Assembly: GCF_035046485.1 (NCBI RefSeq)
Contig: NC_085138.1
Location: 9,893,823 to 9,957,822, forward strand
DNA: 64,000 bases
Direction of reading: 5' to 3'
Origin: Aedes albopictus
Taxonomy: Eukaryota > Arthropoda > Insecta > Diptera > Culicidae
The first letter of the stretch is position 1. Every line of letters starts with the position of its first letter. The translations under genes were made by a program, and so were the position numbers. The notes beneath the pieces are model-generated. The model had not been told where the DNA came from, did not search any database, and was given only the letters and a program-made list of their open reading frames with translations. Shown here one piece after another: positions 11,701-23,661 of the stretch.

Positions 11701-12310
11701 TGGAAAAAAAAACGTAAAATATACGAAAGAAATCCTGAGGAAACCATGCATTATTGCTGGAGGACTTCTTGGGGAACGCTAAGTAAATTTTATGGAACTT
11801 CAGGAGCACGCTAACGCCACTAGGTTTACTAATGGCCTTGGAAAACAAAAAAAATATCGACATTTCGCATCTAGACGAGTGTACGAGCTGTTTTTGAGAA
11901 TGTGTAACTGTAACACATTTTTGTGTGGTCTGGAAATAATGCACTTATGAGTAGGGCTAACACATTTTAGTGCTGAGCGGTTTTACTGTGAGGGAATTTT
12001 CGAATAATTTATGTAATTATTTTCAGTAAAATCATGGAGAAATTCCCTGGGTAATCCTGGCGGAATTCTACCTAAAATGCTGCATTCTTCGGAAGCTTCT
12101 TAAGGAATTTGCATGGTATTCTTGGGGCAGCCATGGACGAATTCCTTGGTAATTTCTGAAAGACTCCTGTAGAAGTTTATCTGGAAACTTGGAAAGTAAT
12201 CCCCGTGTACTTCTGTAGGAATGTCTGAAGAGACTTCCCGGTCAGGAATCACAAAAAAAACTGGAGGAATCTCATAAGAAACTATTGAAGGGATTTCATA
12301 CTCTTGGAGG
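8790..12310. repeat. Degenerate GGAATTCCTCCAGGAG-type minisatellite
   Basis: Diverged tandem words of about 12 and 24 bases (CTCGGGAATTCCTCCAGGAGTTC). Polarity switches near 9900: left of it the 'ttcctccagga' strand is plus, right of it the complementary 'tcctggaggaattc' form is plus. Many short open frames here (N, S, R, F, E and P rich) are repeat artefacts. Confidence 0.85.
11529..11679. mobile_element. Small MITE inside the minisatellite
   Basis: Ends TACACAAATTATGTCACGC (11529-11547) and GCGTGAGGTAATTTGTGCA (11661-11679) are inverted repeats matching at 16 of 19 positions. It interrupts the surrounding repeat. No coding capacity. Confidence 0.6.
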
Positions 12311-12337
12311 AATTACAATGCCTTTCTTGTTATAGTT

Positions 12338-12549
12338 TATTGCATTGTTAACTGGACTGCGACAGAGTGTGGAATCTAAAATAAAAGTGCGATATTGCAT
12401 CAAATCGTTCCGCTGTCTTCACCGCACTTATTCATCATGAGCTAATGAATAATCGGTGAAGACACCGAAACGATCTGACACCAAATCGCACTTTTATTTG
12501 AGATTCCGCACTTCTTCGTCGAACTTTTAACTGCGCAATGCGCAATATA
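12338..12549. mobile_element. Hairpin element, about 210 bp
   Basis: Long imperfect palindrome. The arm with ATAAAAGTGCGAT and TCTTCACCG (12381-12424) is mirrored by CGGTGAAGA and ATCGCACTTTTAT (12454-12498), and outer arms TTGCATTG / CAATGCGCAA extend it. It is a MITE-like fold-back inside the larger hAT-like element. Confidence 0.7.
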
Positions 12550-13052
12550 AGATGTCATCATTAAGGTCATCACACATTATTACTTAATATAGAGTGCAGT
12601 AAAACAAAGCATAAATTTTGATTTTTAACAATAGTTTTATACAAAAGCCACAATATGGTGTGTGAAGACATGTGAAGAAATTTAAGCGCGCATGCGAAGA
12701 CATTCGAAAATTTCACCTGGCATCCCTGGTCTGGCGTCTGGCCAAGTTAAACGTGTATCTAACTCCCATAGCCGCACAACTATGATCAGCTTTGACAGAT
12801 CCAGCCCCATCTCAAACTTAAAACAGAAACTGTTGTAGGGTTCCATTCCCATCATTCAGGTTGTTAACACTACTGAGGAGCTCTTACGATCACCAGAACA
12901 ATTTTCGAAAAATCTAGATGAATTTGGGAAGGTTTGTCTGGAAATGTCGGGATCGTTTGGAAAACCTTACTAATTCCAAGAAAAAACCTTACAAATGTCG
13001 GGAAAACCTAACAAATTTCGGAAAACAAATGTCAAAAATTTACAATGTCGAA

Positions 13053-13760
13053 TGAAATGCTCTATTTACAGTCCCACTTATCGTTACAAATGTAAATTGT
13101 TGAGACTTCATAGCTTTTGATCCACTCTATCACACAGCCTTGTAACCCATCGTACACCCACCGGAAAGGATAAACTTCATATGGTCCCTGCTTGTCCGTC
13201 CCCACCCGCACCGTCCCCTCCTGCTTATGATGATCGTGGGACACCAACAAGCTCCTCCGCCGCAGAAGGGCACCCATCCAAACTGTTTGACCGTTTTGCA
13301 TGTGATGCAACGAAGAGATAACCGGAACGAACACTTTTTCCACGCTCAATTCACACCATGCACCACCGTATAGCACAGAACAGGACATGCACTTCAGGAC
13401 ACACAGATGCAGCCAGGCAGCCAGGCAGGCCCATAAAATAAAAGAGGAACATCGTTTGCCGAATTGGTGCAGTTTCTAACCGGATCAGCCATCGAGCGGA
13501 ACGGAAGGAAGTGAGCGTGGTTCGTGGACACAAAAAAAAACGGAACGGAACGGAATCACAAGCGAGAGAAAAAGCAATCCGTGCGGATCAACGGGATATT
13601 ATATTCCGGTGTGTATGTGGATCCTGATTGGGTCCCAGCAGTAGTGGAAAGTGAGTTGCTGGTGGATAAAAAAAAAACAGCGGAAGTAGGCAAGTGTGTG
13701 GACTTAACGATAATCGGTGAGGCATTTCTAGGCGGTTTTTTCTATTGTGATCTATAATGG
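13053..13760. other. GC-richer single-copy stretch, possible exon
   Basis: Differs from its AT-rich surroundings and is free of the window's repeats. A 108-aa minus-strand frame (13062-13388, beginning MSCSVLYGGAWCELSVEK) overlaps words typical of dipteran 5' UTRs (GTGGAAAAAGTGTTCG). The plus strand from 13500 is also UTR-like. I do not recognise a protein family. It could be a noncoding first exon on either strand, or a lone coding exon. Confidence 0.3.
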
Positions 13761-15159
13761 AATGGCGTTGTGGATATCATATCAAAATAAAAATTAGGAT
13801 TTTGATGATAGTTTCTATGTTTCCTCTCTAGACGTGAGCTTTTCCATCAGAATTTATAGTACTAGCTTAACTGTTCGATGCGATCGCATTGTAGATGCGA
13901 GCCATGACTAACACAATAATAGCGGGTAGAAATCTACGTCGCCATATGCGCTAATTCCCGTCATATCAGAAGGAAACTTAATCATTGAAATTAAGAAATT
14001 AATAGCATCGGAAATCGAATAATTGAGCAAAATGTCACGTTTCAAGTTCACTCCACTTACAATTCGACCATTTTTCTCGTTATGCGTACGACGAATGCAA
14101 CCGCACCAAAGCAGCAACTAGCCGAATTGTTCTCCATCACTTTTAAATTTTCACTTCGCCAGATTCACTTGTTGAACCAATCTTCAATTCACACCCCACG
14201 AAAGCTCTGTGGCAAATCAAAGTTGGATTTGAATTGCTGCAAAATGCATCAAAAGTTGTTCTTATAATGATATCAATCATTTTTCCCGTCAGTAAAATGT
14301 AAACAACAAGTTGTCTTCATGTAAGGAAAATGCAATCAATTGTGTGCGTGTTCCTGCATACGAAACACCGTATTTCACAACCACAGAGAAAGGTTTCTTC
14401 GTTGCACTGTGATGGCGTATTATGATCTGGGGGGCAAAAATATTAATTGAAATATTTTGGTCGTTATTCTAAAGCTACATACATCCATCACAATTCGAAA
14501 GCTTTCTGCTAAATCGTACTGTGAACACATGACTTGATTTGGATTGCGAAGAATTTGATCGACTTTTCGAATAAACACTCCCCTACGGTCAAATCATAAT
14601 TTGTGACCATTCTATGTACCATAGTGACACGTAGAAGGTGTGCCGAAAATTGAATTCAAGTTGAGTCCGAAATAGACACGGACGGAAACAGAATTCGAAT
14701 TTCAAGGAAATCACAGTTTTTTCACATTTTTTTTTTCATACAGAATGGAAGCTAATTTTTAAACTAGTATTTGATACCAAATTGGCTATTAGGCATTAGG
14801 CAAAAATATATTCGATCATTATTGGTCAGTGCTTAGGTAGATGGGAATTAGATAAAATCCCTATTTATCCAAACTTTCGAGCATATAAAAGCATTTTGAC
14901 ATTTGCACGAATCACCCAACTAACAATCGCAGGCCGCAATTAAGCATGCATGCTGAATTGCAGCTTTATAATAGTAATGATAGCTGAACTAAAATTATGC
15001 TGTACACATTACTGTACAAATGCTTTTTCAATTGAGAACGTAGCCAATGTTCAACATGTATTGGTATTAGCAATGATAATTCAAAACATTTTGCAAGTGT
15101 TAAATAACATTTTTATTCGACTTGCAGTAATTTCTATACAAAATAGTTAAAAAAAAAAA
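13761..15159. other. AT-rich intergenic sequence
   Basis: No gene, RNA or repeat family recognised. Short open frames of 61-69 aa have no features. Confidence 0.4.
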
Positions 15160-15167
15160 GACACTAC

Positions 15168-15369
15168 ACCGTCTTCAGCCAGAGGCTGCATAGACTGAAC
15201 ATTACACTAACACGAGACAACGGACAACATAACACCCAGTGGCCCAATGGAGAATTTTCCGTTTTGACGAAAAGTTTTCCCCGACTGGAGCGGGAATCGA
15301 ACCCGCACTCCTAGGCTTACGAAACGCCTAGACGACTGACGCCGCTAACCGCACGGCCACGAAGCCCAC
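15168..15369 (-). mobile_element. tRNA-derived SINE, second family
   Basis: The minus strand starts with a tRNA-like head (GGCCGTGCGGTTAGCGGCG, then B box GGGTTCGATTCCC at about 15291-15303) followed by about 110 bases of body. GACACTAC flanks both ends (15160-15167 and 15370-15377), a candidate 8-bp target duplication. An A-run (plus strand 15149-15159) lies just beyond the low-coordinate end. It differs from the 951-1397 SINE in both head and body. Confidence 0.75.
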
Positions 15370-15377
15370 GACACTAC

Positions 15378-15989
15378 CTTTTTCTGCTTCTTGTAAAGTT
15401 TATGTACATATTAGCACATGTGTCTGTATAATGTGTTTTTCACAAGTCGAAAAAAACGCTTTCGTTTCATCATGCTTCGACTCAGAGTACAGGATGAAAA
15501 ACACGTGTTTTTTACTGAACAGCAGCTACATTAATATATTGTTCAGTTGTTAACCATAATGTTCTGGTTGTGGGTTAAAGTGGTGAATTAGCACACCACT
15601 TCTGAATAGGAATCAGAGTGTGATCATTATTAAACCACAGGAAGTTTATGTTTTGATTTGAGCGCTTCAATTCTTCATCTCTAGGATGGCGCAGATAGGA
15701 AGGCATGCGATTAGCAATCGACCGGTCTCGAGTTCGAATCTTGATTTAGGTAAATTTATGTGTGGTTATTATTTCACAATAGTTGTTCGCAACATTAAGT
15801 TCCAATCATTAACTCTCGTGAAGATTGAAAAAAATGCATTTTATTGTGCCTGAAAATTATCCAAATGTTATTCAGCATCATGCTGAATTATTTCATCATA
15901 AAGGTGTTTTCAAAATGAATGATTGTTAGTTGGGCACCTGAATAAATGTTGATAGTTGGTTCTAGAAATTATGAAATAAGTATTGCGTA
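15378..15989. other. Intergenic, with a tRNA-like SINE head
   Basis: 15683-15745 on the plus strand contains GGATGGCGCAGATAGGAAGG and B-box-like CGAGTTCGAATCT, consistent with a diverged tRNA-derived SINE head. The rest is AT-rich and unassigned. Confidence 0.4.
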
Positions 15990-17688
15990 TCCCACCAAGC
16001 ATTTTTCAATGAGTTTCACGCAGAATTCCTCTAGAAATACCATCGAAAATTCCTCCGGGAGTTTCAACAGGAATTCCACGGTGGGATCCCAGGAAATTCG
16101 CCGGTAATTGCTGTAGTTAGTTCACTAGGAAACACTACAGGAGCTTCTATTGAAGTTCTACTGATACTTCTTTCAATAGCTTCACCAGCAGCTCCCCGAG
16201 AACTTCTCTAGGAGTTTATGTTTAACCGGAAATTCTTGCAGAAGTTTCACTACAGGAAACTCCTCTCAAATTTCCGCTGGGAGTTTGTTAGGAATTGTAT
16301 CGCATATTGTTTTAGGAAGTTAATAGGAAACTCCTCATGGAGTTCCGCCAGAGAATCCTATAGGAGTTGTACTGATCTTTACTGGTATATAAGAGTACCA
16401 CCGCAAATTTCCGCAAAATTTCCAGGAATCATGTAGAAGTTCCACAGTGCATACCTCAAAAGTACCATCAAATATCCACCCAGAATTTCCGCCATGAATT
16501 TCTCTAGGAGTTTCATCAGGAATTACCGTAGGAGTTCCATCAGGAATACCTCTTCGTGATCCACCTTGAATTCATATAGAGTCTAGGAATATCACCGGGA
16601 ATTCGGGAATTCTAGTAGAAATTCTTCTGAGAACTTTCATTGAATTTCCACAAGAGATCTTCGAGAATTCTTCAAGGTATACCACCGGTAATTCCTCTAG
16701 GAGTTTAATGAAGAATTCCAATAGGGGATTCACCGCAAGTCACCACAGAAGTTTCACCAAGACTTCCTGCAGTTGTTGTACTGGGAATTTCCACTAAAGT
16801 TTCGCTTAGAGTTTTACCAATTATTCCTCTAAGAATTCCACTGCGGAATCTTCTATGAGTCGGAATTTCGACTCATCAAAACCACTTGTTTGGTTTTCAC
16901 TGAGAGTTTCTCAACAAGTTCCACCAGTAATTGTCTATAGAAAATCCATCGAGAACTTCTCAATGAATTTCGACTGAAATTCCCGCATGAGCTAGACAAG
17001 AAGATCCTATGGCAAATCCACCACATATTCTCAAAAAAGTTTCGCCGAACTTTTATGTAGCTGTTCCACTGGAACTCCATTTCTTCCGGAACTCCTCCAG
17101 CACCTCAAAGACCCCACCAGCAATTCTTCAAGTAGTCTCAGCAGTCTTGCAAGGATTTTCACCGGGAAATCCTGTAGAAATACCAACGCAAATAACCGCA
17201 AGAGTCCCTCTGGGAATTAATTGTTCTTGAAGTTGCTCTGCGAATTCTTGCAGGAGCTCCACCAGTAATTCCTCTGGAGGAGCTCCAACGAGAGTTGCTC
17301 TAGGAGTTCCACTGAAAAATTCTCAAGTTGTTATAAGCGTTCCAAAGGGGAATTCCCGCAGGAGTTTTTCTATTCACTAAGAGTCCCTCTAGGAGATCTA
17401 CCGGAGATTTTTCTAGGCACCGGAAATTTCTCTAGAGTTTTACCAAGAATTTCTCTTGGAGTTCCACCCGAAATAGTTTTGGAAATTGCACCGCAAGTGC
17501 TCGTAGAAGTGCCATCGAGAATTCCTTTAAGTGTTCCACCAAGAACTTCTCTAGGAGTTTCACTTTGATTATCTTCAGGGATTTCACAACGAATTTCCGC
17601 AAAAAATCTTCTAGAACTTCTTTCGATAATTCCTCTGGAAGTTCCATCCTCTAGCAGCTCCACCCTAAATTCCCGCAGAAGTTCCACC

Positions 17689-18303
17689 CAGAGCGTTAAT
17701 GATTAATCATAAATTTAATCATGATAAATGATTAATGATTAAGATTAATCAAAATCATTAATCATAATCACAAAAAAAACTCATTTAATCATTAATCATT
17801 AATCTTAATCACACTGTTTTTGCAATCTAATCATTAATCAGTAATCATAATCATAAGAAAAAATATTAATCAATCATTAATCATTCATCACCCAAAATGA
17901 TTCATCATATAAAATATATGATCCACTTTAAATTGGTTCAAATGCTGTTCTAAATAATATAATTTATGATTCTTTTTTTTTCAAAAATCTCCCGGACAGA
18001 GTTACCTTTTATTCTTCAAAACTTCTTCTTCAAAAACATGTTAAACAATAAATATATTATAATCATTTCCTTTTTTGTGATTGATTAATCATGATTAATC
18101 ATGATTTTTAATCAATGAGCCATTTTTAATCATTAATCATAATCAATAATCACAGATAAAACCAATTTTAATCATTAATCATAATCTTTAATCATCCTGA
18201 AAATCAAATTAATCATTAATCATAATCAATAATCACCAAAATTGAAATTTTAATCATCAATGATTAATCATGATTAAAATTTTTGTTAATCATGAACGCT
18301 CTG
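17689..18303. mobile_element. AT-rich hAT-type MITE, 615 bp
   Basis: Ends CAGAGCGTT (17689-17697) and AACGCTCTG (18295-18303) are perfect inverted repeats. GTTCCACC occurs immediately outside both ends (17681-17688 and 18304-18311), an 8-bp target duplication. The interior is a dense reiteration of TTAATCATTAATCATAATC in both orientations. Caveat: GTTCCACC is also a local minisatellite word, although its exact placement at both ends favours a true TSD. Confidence 0.82.
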
Positions 18304-18534
18304 GTTCCACCAGCAATTCCTTAAGGGGTTCCATCAAAAACATCTCTTGGAATTTCACTGGTGAAAGCAATCAAATGTTATGCTGGGAGTTCCAAATCGA
18401 GATTCCGCACGTTAAACTTTCCACCAGCAATTACTCTAAGAGTTCAAACGAGTATACCTCTAATTCCAACGGTAATTTCTCTGAGAGTTCCATCGGAAAT
18501 TCCTTTTGGAGATCCACCCGAGGCTAGGTCATCT

Positions 18535-18655
18535 CGGGTCCACACTCTGCTTCCCTTCAAAGAAAGAACCAACTTTTTTTGTAAGTTTGTCGGGAGTGGG
18601 ATTCGATACCAGGTCCTCAGCGTGATAGTTACGATCCCTTCCATCACACCAAGAA
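18535..18655 (-). mobile_element. Possible tRNA-like SINE head in the minisatellite
   Basis: Minus strand reads GTGTGATGGAAGGGATCG, then GGTATCGAATCCCA, resembling A and B boxes at a tRNA-like spacing. It interrupts the repeat. No target duplication seen. Confidence 0.35.
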
Positions 18656-20766
18656 TTCCTCCAGGGATTCGCAGGACATTTTTCTGGGATTGTTTCAGAA
18701 ACTCCAGGGATTATTTTAAAAAATCAGAGATTTTTTATAAAATTCCTTCAAAAACTGCAACTGAGATTCCTCCAAAAGTTCCCCCACGAACTCCTCTTAG
18801 GATTTCTTCAGGATTTTACCAAAAATTCCTTCTGTGATTTCTTCAGTACTTCCTCCTGAAATTTGCTCAGAAAATCCTTCTGGGGTTCCTTCAGGAATTC
18901 CTCATGGGATTCCTCCAGCAATTCTAGGGATTCATCCAGAAATTGCTCGAGGAATTCCTGAAGGGATTCTTCTGGGAAGTCCTGCAGGGATTTCATCAAA
19001 AATTTCTCCAGAAATTCCTACGGAAATTCCTCCAGGACATCCTCTAGGTATTCCTCCAGGTTTCCTTCAGGACTTTATCCAGAAGTTCCCCCAGGGGCTA
19101 CTCCAGGATTTCCTCCAAGAAGTTCTCGAAGCGTTCGTCTAAGAATTCCTCTAGGAGTTACCCCAGGAATTTCTTTAAAAATTCCTACAACAATTTCTTC
19201 AGCAATTCCTCCAGGAATTCGTCCAGGATTTCTTCCAGGAACTTCTCCAGGAATTCTTCCATTATTTCCACGAAGAATTCCTCCAGGGATTTTTCCAAGA
19301 ATTCCTCTAAAAATGCTTATGGAGTTCCTCCAGGGATGCCTTCAGAAATATCACTATAAATTCCTCCAGAAATTCATCCGTCATGCCTCCAAAAAAATTT
19401 CTTTAGAGATTTCTATAGAGATTCTTTCAGGGATTTCTCCAGAAACTCATTCAATAATTTCTCCTCCAGGGATTCCTCCAGAAATTCCAAGAATTCCTCC
19501 AGCATGGAGTTTTTTCAGGAGTTCCTACAGCAATTCCTCCAGGATTTTCCCGAGGAACTCCACCAGAGATGCCTTCAGAAATTCCTCCAGGAATTCCTAG
19601 AAAGTTTTGCTCCAGGAACTCCTCCAGGGGTTTTCCAGGAATTCCTCCAAGGATTGCTCCGGATTTCTTCCAGCGAAAAGTTATTCAGGGATTCGTGCAG
19701 AAATTACAAAAATCCTTCCAGCATCTTTTTCAGGAATGCGCCAATGATTTCTCCAGTGATGCTTCCAGGAATACCTGAAGACATTTTTGAATTACTTCAA
19801 GGATTTCTAGAGAAATTTCTGCAGCGATTTGTTCTGGAATTCTTTAAGATATATTTAGAGGGATGCATACACAGAAGCCAGAATTTTCTAAGAAGCCATC
19901 CAGGAATTCTATCACAATTTTTTCCAGGAATTCCTTTAGGAGTTCATCAACGGATTAATTGAGGAATCTTTTCTTGAATTGCAGAATACCATCTGCAGCT
20001 ATTGCAAAGAAATTCCTTGAGAAATTCGTACTGCGATTCTTCTAGGAATATAACCTGAGATTATTTTTCTTCTCCAAGAAATTCTTCAAGAAGTTATCCA
20101 TGGTTTTCTGCAGGAACTTCTCCAGAGATTCCTTTTGGAGTTTTTTCAGGGATGTTTTTGAGTTCTTCTTTAGAAAATCTTTCAGGGTTTCTTGCAAAAG
20201 TTTGTCAAGGGATCCCTTCAAGCATTTCCCCTCCCTGGAATGCCTCAAGGGTTTCTTCCAACGATTGTTTTAGGACTCATTCTAGGACTTCATCTGATAT
20301 TTCAACTGGGATCTTCTTCCGAATTATACGTGTAAGGATTTCTTCAGAAATTTCTCTTGCAATTTCTCCAAGAAGGTGCCTAAAATTTTCCAGGGATTCT
20401 TTCGGGAATCCCTCCATAAATTTCTTAAGGAGTTTACTCAGGGATTCTATTGGAAATTCTTACAACAATTCTTCCACAGAAATTTTACAGACATTTCTCT
20501 AGGGGATCCTTCATAAATTCACCCAGATATTCTTCCCCGAATTTCTTTTACGAATGCATACGGAAATCTTTCATTATTTCCTCCGCACATTTCATTCTGA
20601 ATAGTGATTTGTCCAGGTAGGCCTTCAGGCAACTCAAGAATTTTTCCAAGGATACCATTATTTTATAGTTCTCCGAAAATACCTCCAGGAAATTTTTCAA
20701 AAATTTCTCTAGGGATTCCGTTCAGCAATTCTTACTGGGATATCTCGAAGGTTTCATCCAAAGATA

Positions 20767-21642
20767 CAGGACGTGACCAAAATGTTTGGGATAGGCAACT
20801 TTTTTTTCTCTCGCAAAAAAGTACAACAAGCTGTAACTTTTCATAGAGTGCATAAAAAAATCCCAAATTTTGACTGCTTGTCATCCTATTATATGTGCAT
20901 CATTGGTAAAAATTTGAGCTCGATTGGTTAATCTTTCGCAAAGCTAGAACCTTTCTCGTAAAACACTATTTTTAGACCATTAATTTTTGAACCGTTATAT
21001 CTCCGAAACTAGTGTACCGAATTGATTTAAATTTTGAACGTTTATCAACTATGTATTAATGCTTCACAGGTTGTTTAAACATATGTACTTTTTGAGCTTT
21101 AAAAAAAGTTATGTGTGTATATGTTTTTTACATTAATGTCATTAAATTTTAGTTTTCATATTCAAAGATTTTCTTCTTTCTGTTCTCAAGATATCTCTAT
21201 TCAGATATTTTAGATCAAATTTGGATTGAAGGAAGAACACATTTAGTAATAATTGTGTGGTATTGTAAATTTTACATATTTTCCTCTATATGGGTGAAAA
21301 TGTAAAACCGGTATAACTTTTCTCGTCGTGCGAAAATAAAACATTTGATAACGTTGTATTAAGTATCAATATATTGTTGATAAACGTTAAAAATTTCATT
21401 TAAATCGGCTGACTGGTTTCCGAGATATGATCATTCGAAAATTAGTTGTCAAAAAAATAGTGTTTTACCAGAATGGTTCTAGCTTCGCGAAAGATTAACC
21501 AATCGAGCTTAAATTTGTACCAATGATGCACAAATAGTCAAAATTTGCGATTTTTTGATACACTCAATGAAAAGTTACAGCTTGTTGAACTTTTTTGTGA
21601 GAAAAAAAAGCTGCCTATCCCAAACATTTAGGCCACCCCCTG
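20767..21642. mobile_element. Giant palindromic TA-flanked element
   Basis: Left end CAGGACGTGACCAAAATG and right end (reverse complement) CAGGGGGTGGCCTAAATG start long inverted arms of roughly 300 bases or more. Examples are GGTTAATCTTTCGC / GCGAAAGATTAACC and ATATCTCCGAAACT / GGTTTCCGAGATAT. TA lies outside both ends (20765-20766 and 21643-21644), consistent with Tc1/mariner-type insertion. No coding frame. Confidence 0.82.
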
Positions 21643-21775
21643 TAGTTCTAAGGCTTTTACGAGAATACCTTAAAGAATTCATCCATGAATCCTTCTGGGA
21701 ATACCTCAACTGACATTTGAGTAGGATTATTCTCTGCGATGAGTACATGCAGTATACGAGTATAAACTAGCTTTA

Positions 21776-22869
21776 CAGCCATTCCATAGAAAAACGATAT
21801 AATGCATCTCCGATTGTCGTGAAACTTGATGGGCTTGTAGTTCTTCGGAAATAATTAGACTCGTATTTTTTTATTTCGTCATTAGGGTGACCAATTTTCA
21901 TATAGGGTGGTCCAAAAAATCAAGGTTTTTCAAAACTAAAAATTTTCAAAAAATCGTTACTTTTGAACCATTTGACCGATTTTGAACTTCTTTTTTTTTT
22001 GTTGGAAAGCTATTGAATTGTAGTTTTCAGGAAACATACGTTAAAGGGGCTAAAACGTAAAGAGTACTAAAAAATATGCAAATATATTAGTTTTTTCACG
22101 TTTTCATGGTCTCGGGACCAAAGAGGTACCCTGGTTTTATATTTTTATCAGAAAATTCAGGAAATTTGACGTAACATATCAAAAAATCAGAAATGTATGT
22201 TGTTCTGTTTTTGAGATATGATTTTTTGAATATAGAGAGTCATATACCTTAGTACTAGCTACTCTAAAATTGCTTGAAATTGCAAATTCTTATAAAACTA
22301 TGCATAGTATTGCTTTTCAAAGTGATTCCTGGTGGTTTTGGTATCCATAATATTATAAGGAATCAAAATATAATCAAATTTTAAAAAGTGTCTTGTATGG
22401 GAAAATTTGACCTTTTATTTTCAAAAAATCATATCTCAAAAACTAAAAAACATACATATCTGATTTTTTGATATGTTACGCCAAATTTCCTGAATTTACT
22501 GATAAAAATATAAAACCAGGGTACCTCTTTGGTCCCGAGACCATGAAAACGTGAAAAAACTAATATATTTGCATATTTTATAGTACTCTTTACATTTTAG
22601 CCCCTTTAACGTATTTTTCCTGAAAACTACAATTCAATAGCTTTCAAACAAAAAAAAAGTTTAAAATCTGTCAACTGATTCAAAAGTTACGATTTTTTGA
22701 AAATTTTTAGTTTTCAAAAACCTTAATTTTTTGGACCACCGTATATGAAAATTGGTCACCCTAATGACGAAATAAAAAATACGGGTCTATTTATTTCCGA
22801 AGAACTACAAGCCCACCAAGTTTCACGACAATCGGAGATGCATTATATCGTTTTTCTATGGAATGGCTG
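21776..22869. mobile_element. Second giant palindromic (fold-back) element, 1.09 kb
   Basis: Starts CAGCCATTCCATAG and ends CTATGGAATGGCTG. Arms of about 480 bases each are near-perfect reverse complements, with a centre near 22320. Examples are GGTCACCCTAATGACG against CGTCATTAGGGTGACC, and the GGTACC blocks at about 22125 and 22518. TTTA lies outside both ends (21772-21775 and 22870-22873), a possible 4-bp target duplication. No transposase frame. Confidence 0.82.
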
Positions 22870-22873
22870 TTTA

Positions 22874-23143
22874 AGGAAATTCCGGCAAGGATGCTTTCGG
22901 CACTATACCATTGAAGGTTTATTCTTAGAGAAGTACAGATCCAGGACATTTCAAGATTGCTAATAAGCATAGACAAACTGGATGGTAAATTACTGGAGGA
23001 ACTACAATGAGTCATTGAAGACATTGTGGAGACATTTTAAAAAAATGTTCGGACGTGTTTGTTGGAGAATAATTATTATTTATTATTTTTCTACCCACCC
23101 TCCTACGCTTTAATCTTTACTATAAATTACCCATATCAAGATT
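22874..23143. other. Intergenic sequence
   Basis: No gene or recognised repeat; lies between two inverted-repeat elements. Confidence 0.4.
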
Positions 23144-23661
23144 CAGGGTGTCCATTCAAATTCAGTTTTCCGATTCCCGGATTTTTCCCGGGTATAGACA
23201 AACTTTCTGGTATGAATAATCGTAAATTATTGTTCTAGTAGGACACAACTCAGTGCATTTTTAAACATAGTTTTAACTTGGTGTATAACTCGATACAAAT
23301 TTAAAAAAAATCAAATCAAATTTCAAATATTTTGATTAAAAAAAATAACTAACTTTACAATCACTCACGTCAGTTTTCCTTCCTCACATGAAATTTAAGA
23401 TGGAAGTCTTTTGAAAAGGTCATTTGCATAACAAGAAAATGGAATCTATGTATATGAGAATATTTTTGAAATTGATGTAACTGTGCCTGATTTTTTTGTG
23501 AAATTTTTAATCAATATCATAGAAAATTCGGTAGAAAAAATATCGATACATTTTTTTTGTAAACTACCTGGTCTTCAAAGAAAATCATGTATCAATTATT
23601 CGCTACATTTTGTGAAAATCTCCATGTACATTTTTGTTCTACTTCCATAGTGTTTTTAAAC

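Larger units (their letters stand above)
8589..12728. mobile_element. hAT-like non-autonomous element, 4.14 kb, carrying minisatellite
   Basis: Terminal inverted repeat CAGGGATGCCAG at 8589-8600 and CTGGCATCCCTG at 12717-12728. It is flanked by a perfect 8-bp duplication, GTCTGGCG, at 8581-8588 and 12729-12736. A CAG-starting TIR with an 8-bp TSD is the hAT superfamily hallmark. The terminal ~100 bases on both sides carry repeated GTGAAGACA/TGTCTTCAC words, which look like subterminal binding motifs. No transposase frame is present. The interior is mainly degenerate GAATTCCTCCAGG-type repeat plus two smaller inverted-repeat elements. Confidence 0.88.
8396..13048. mobile_element. Palindromic MITE split by a hAT-like insertion
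   Basis: About 130 bases at 8396-8527 are an imperfect reverse complement of 12912-13048 (for example TTTGTTTTCCGGAATTTGTTAG against CTAACAAATTTCGGAAAACAAA, and the AAACCTCCCAAAT / ATTTGGGAAGGTTT pair). Removing the nested element 8589-12728 with one 8-bp TSD leaves an inverted-repeat element of about 500 bases. Confidence 0.65.
15990..21715. repeat. Degenerate GAATTCCTCCAGG minisatellite, large block
   Basis: About 4.2 kb of diverged repeat once the nested elements 17689-18303 and 20767-21642 are removed. Left of 18.6 kb the word 'gagttccacca' dominates; right of it the word 'ggaattcctccagg' dominates, so two sublineages abut. The open frames of 60-158 aa in it (I, P, S, F and R rich) are artefacts of the period. 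Confidence 0.85.

Noticed and set aside
18361..19962. Open frames of 95-158 aa rich in I, P, S, R and F
   Set aside because: They lie wholly in degenerate minisatellite and share its period.
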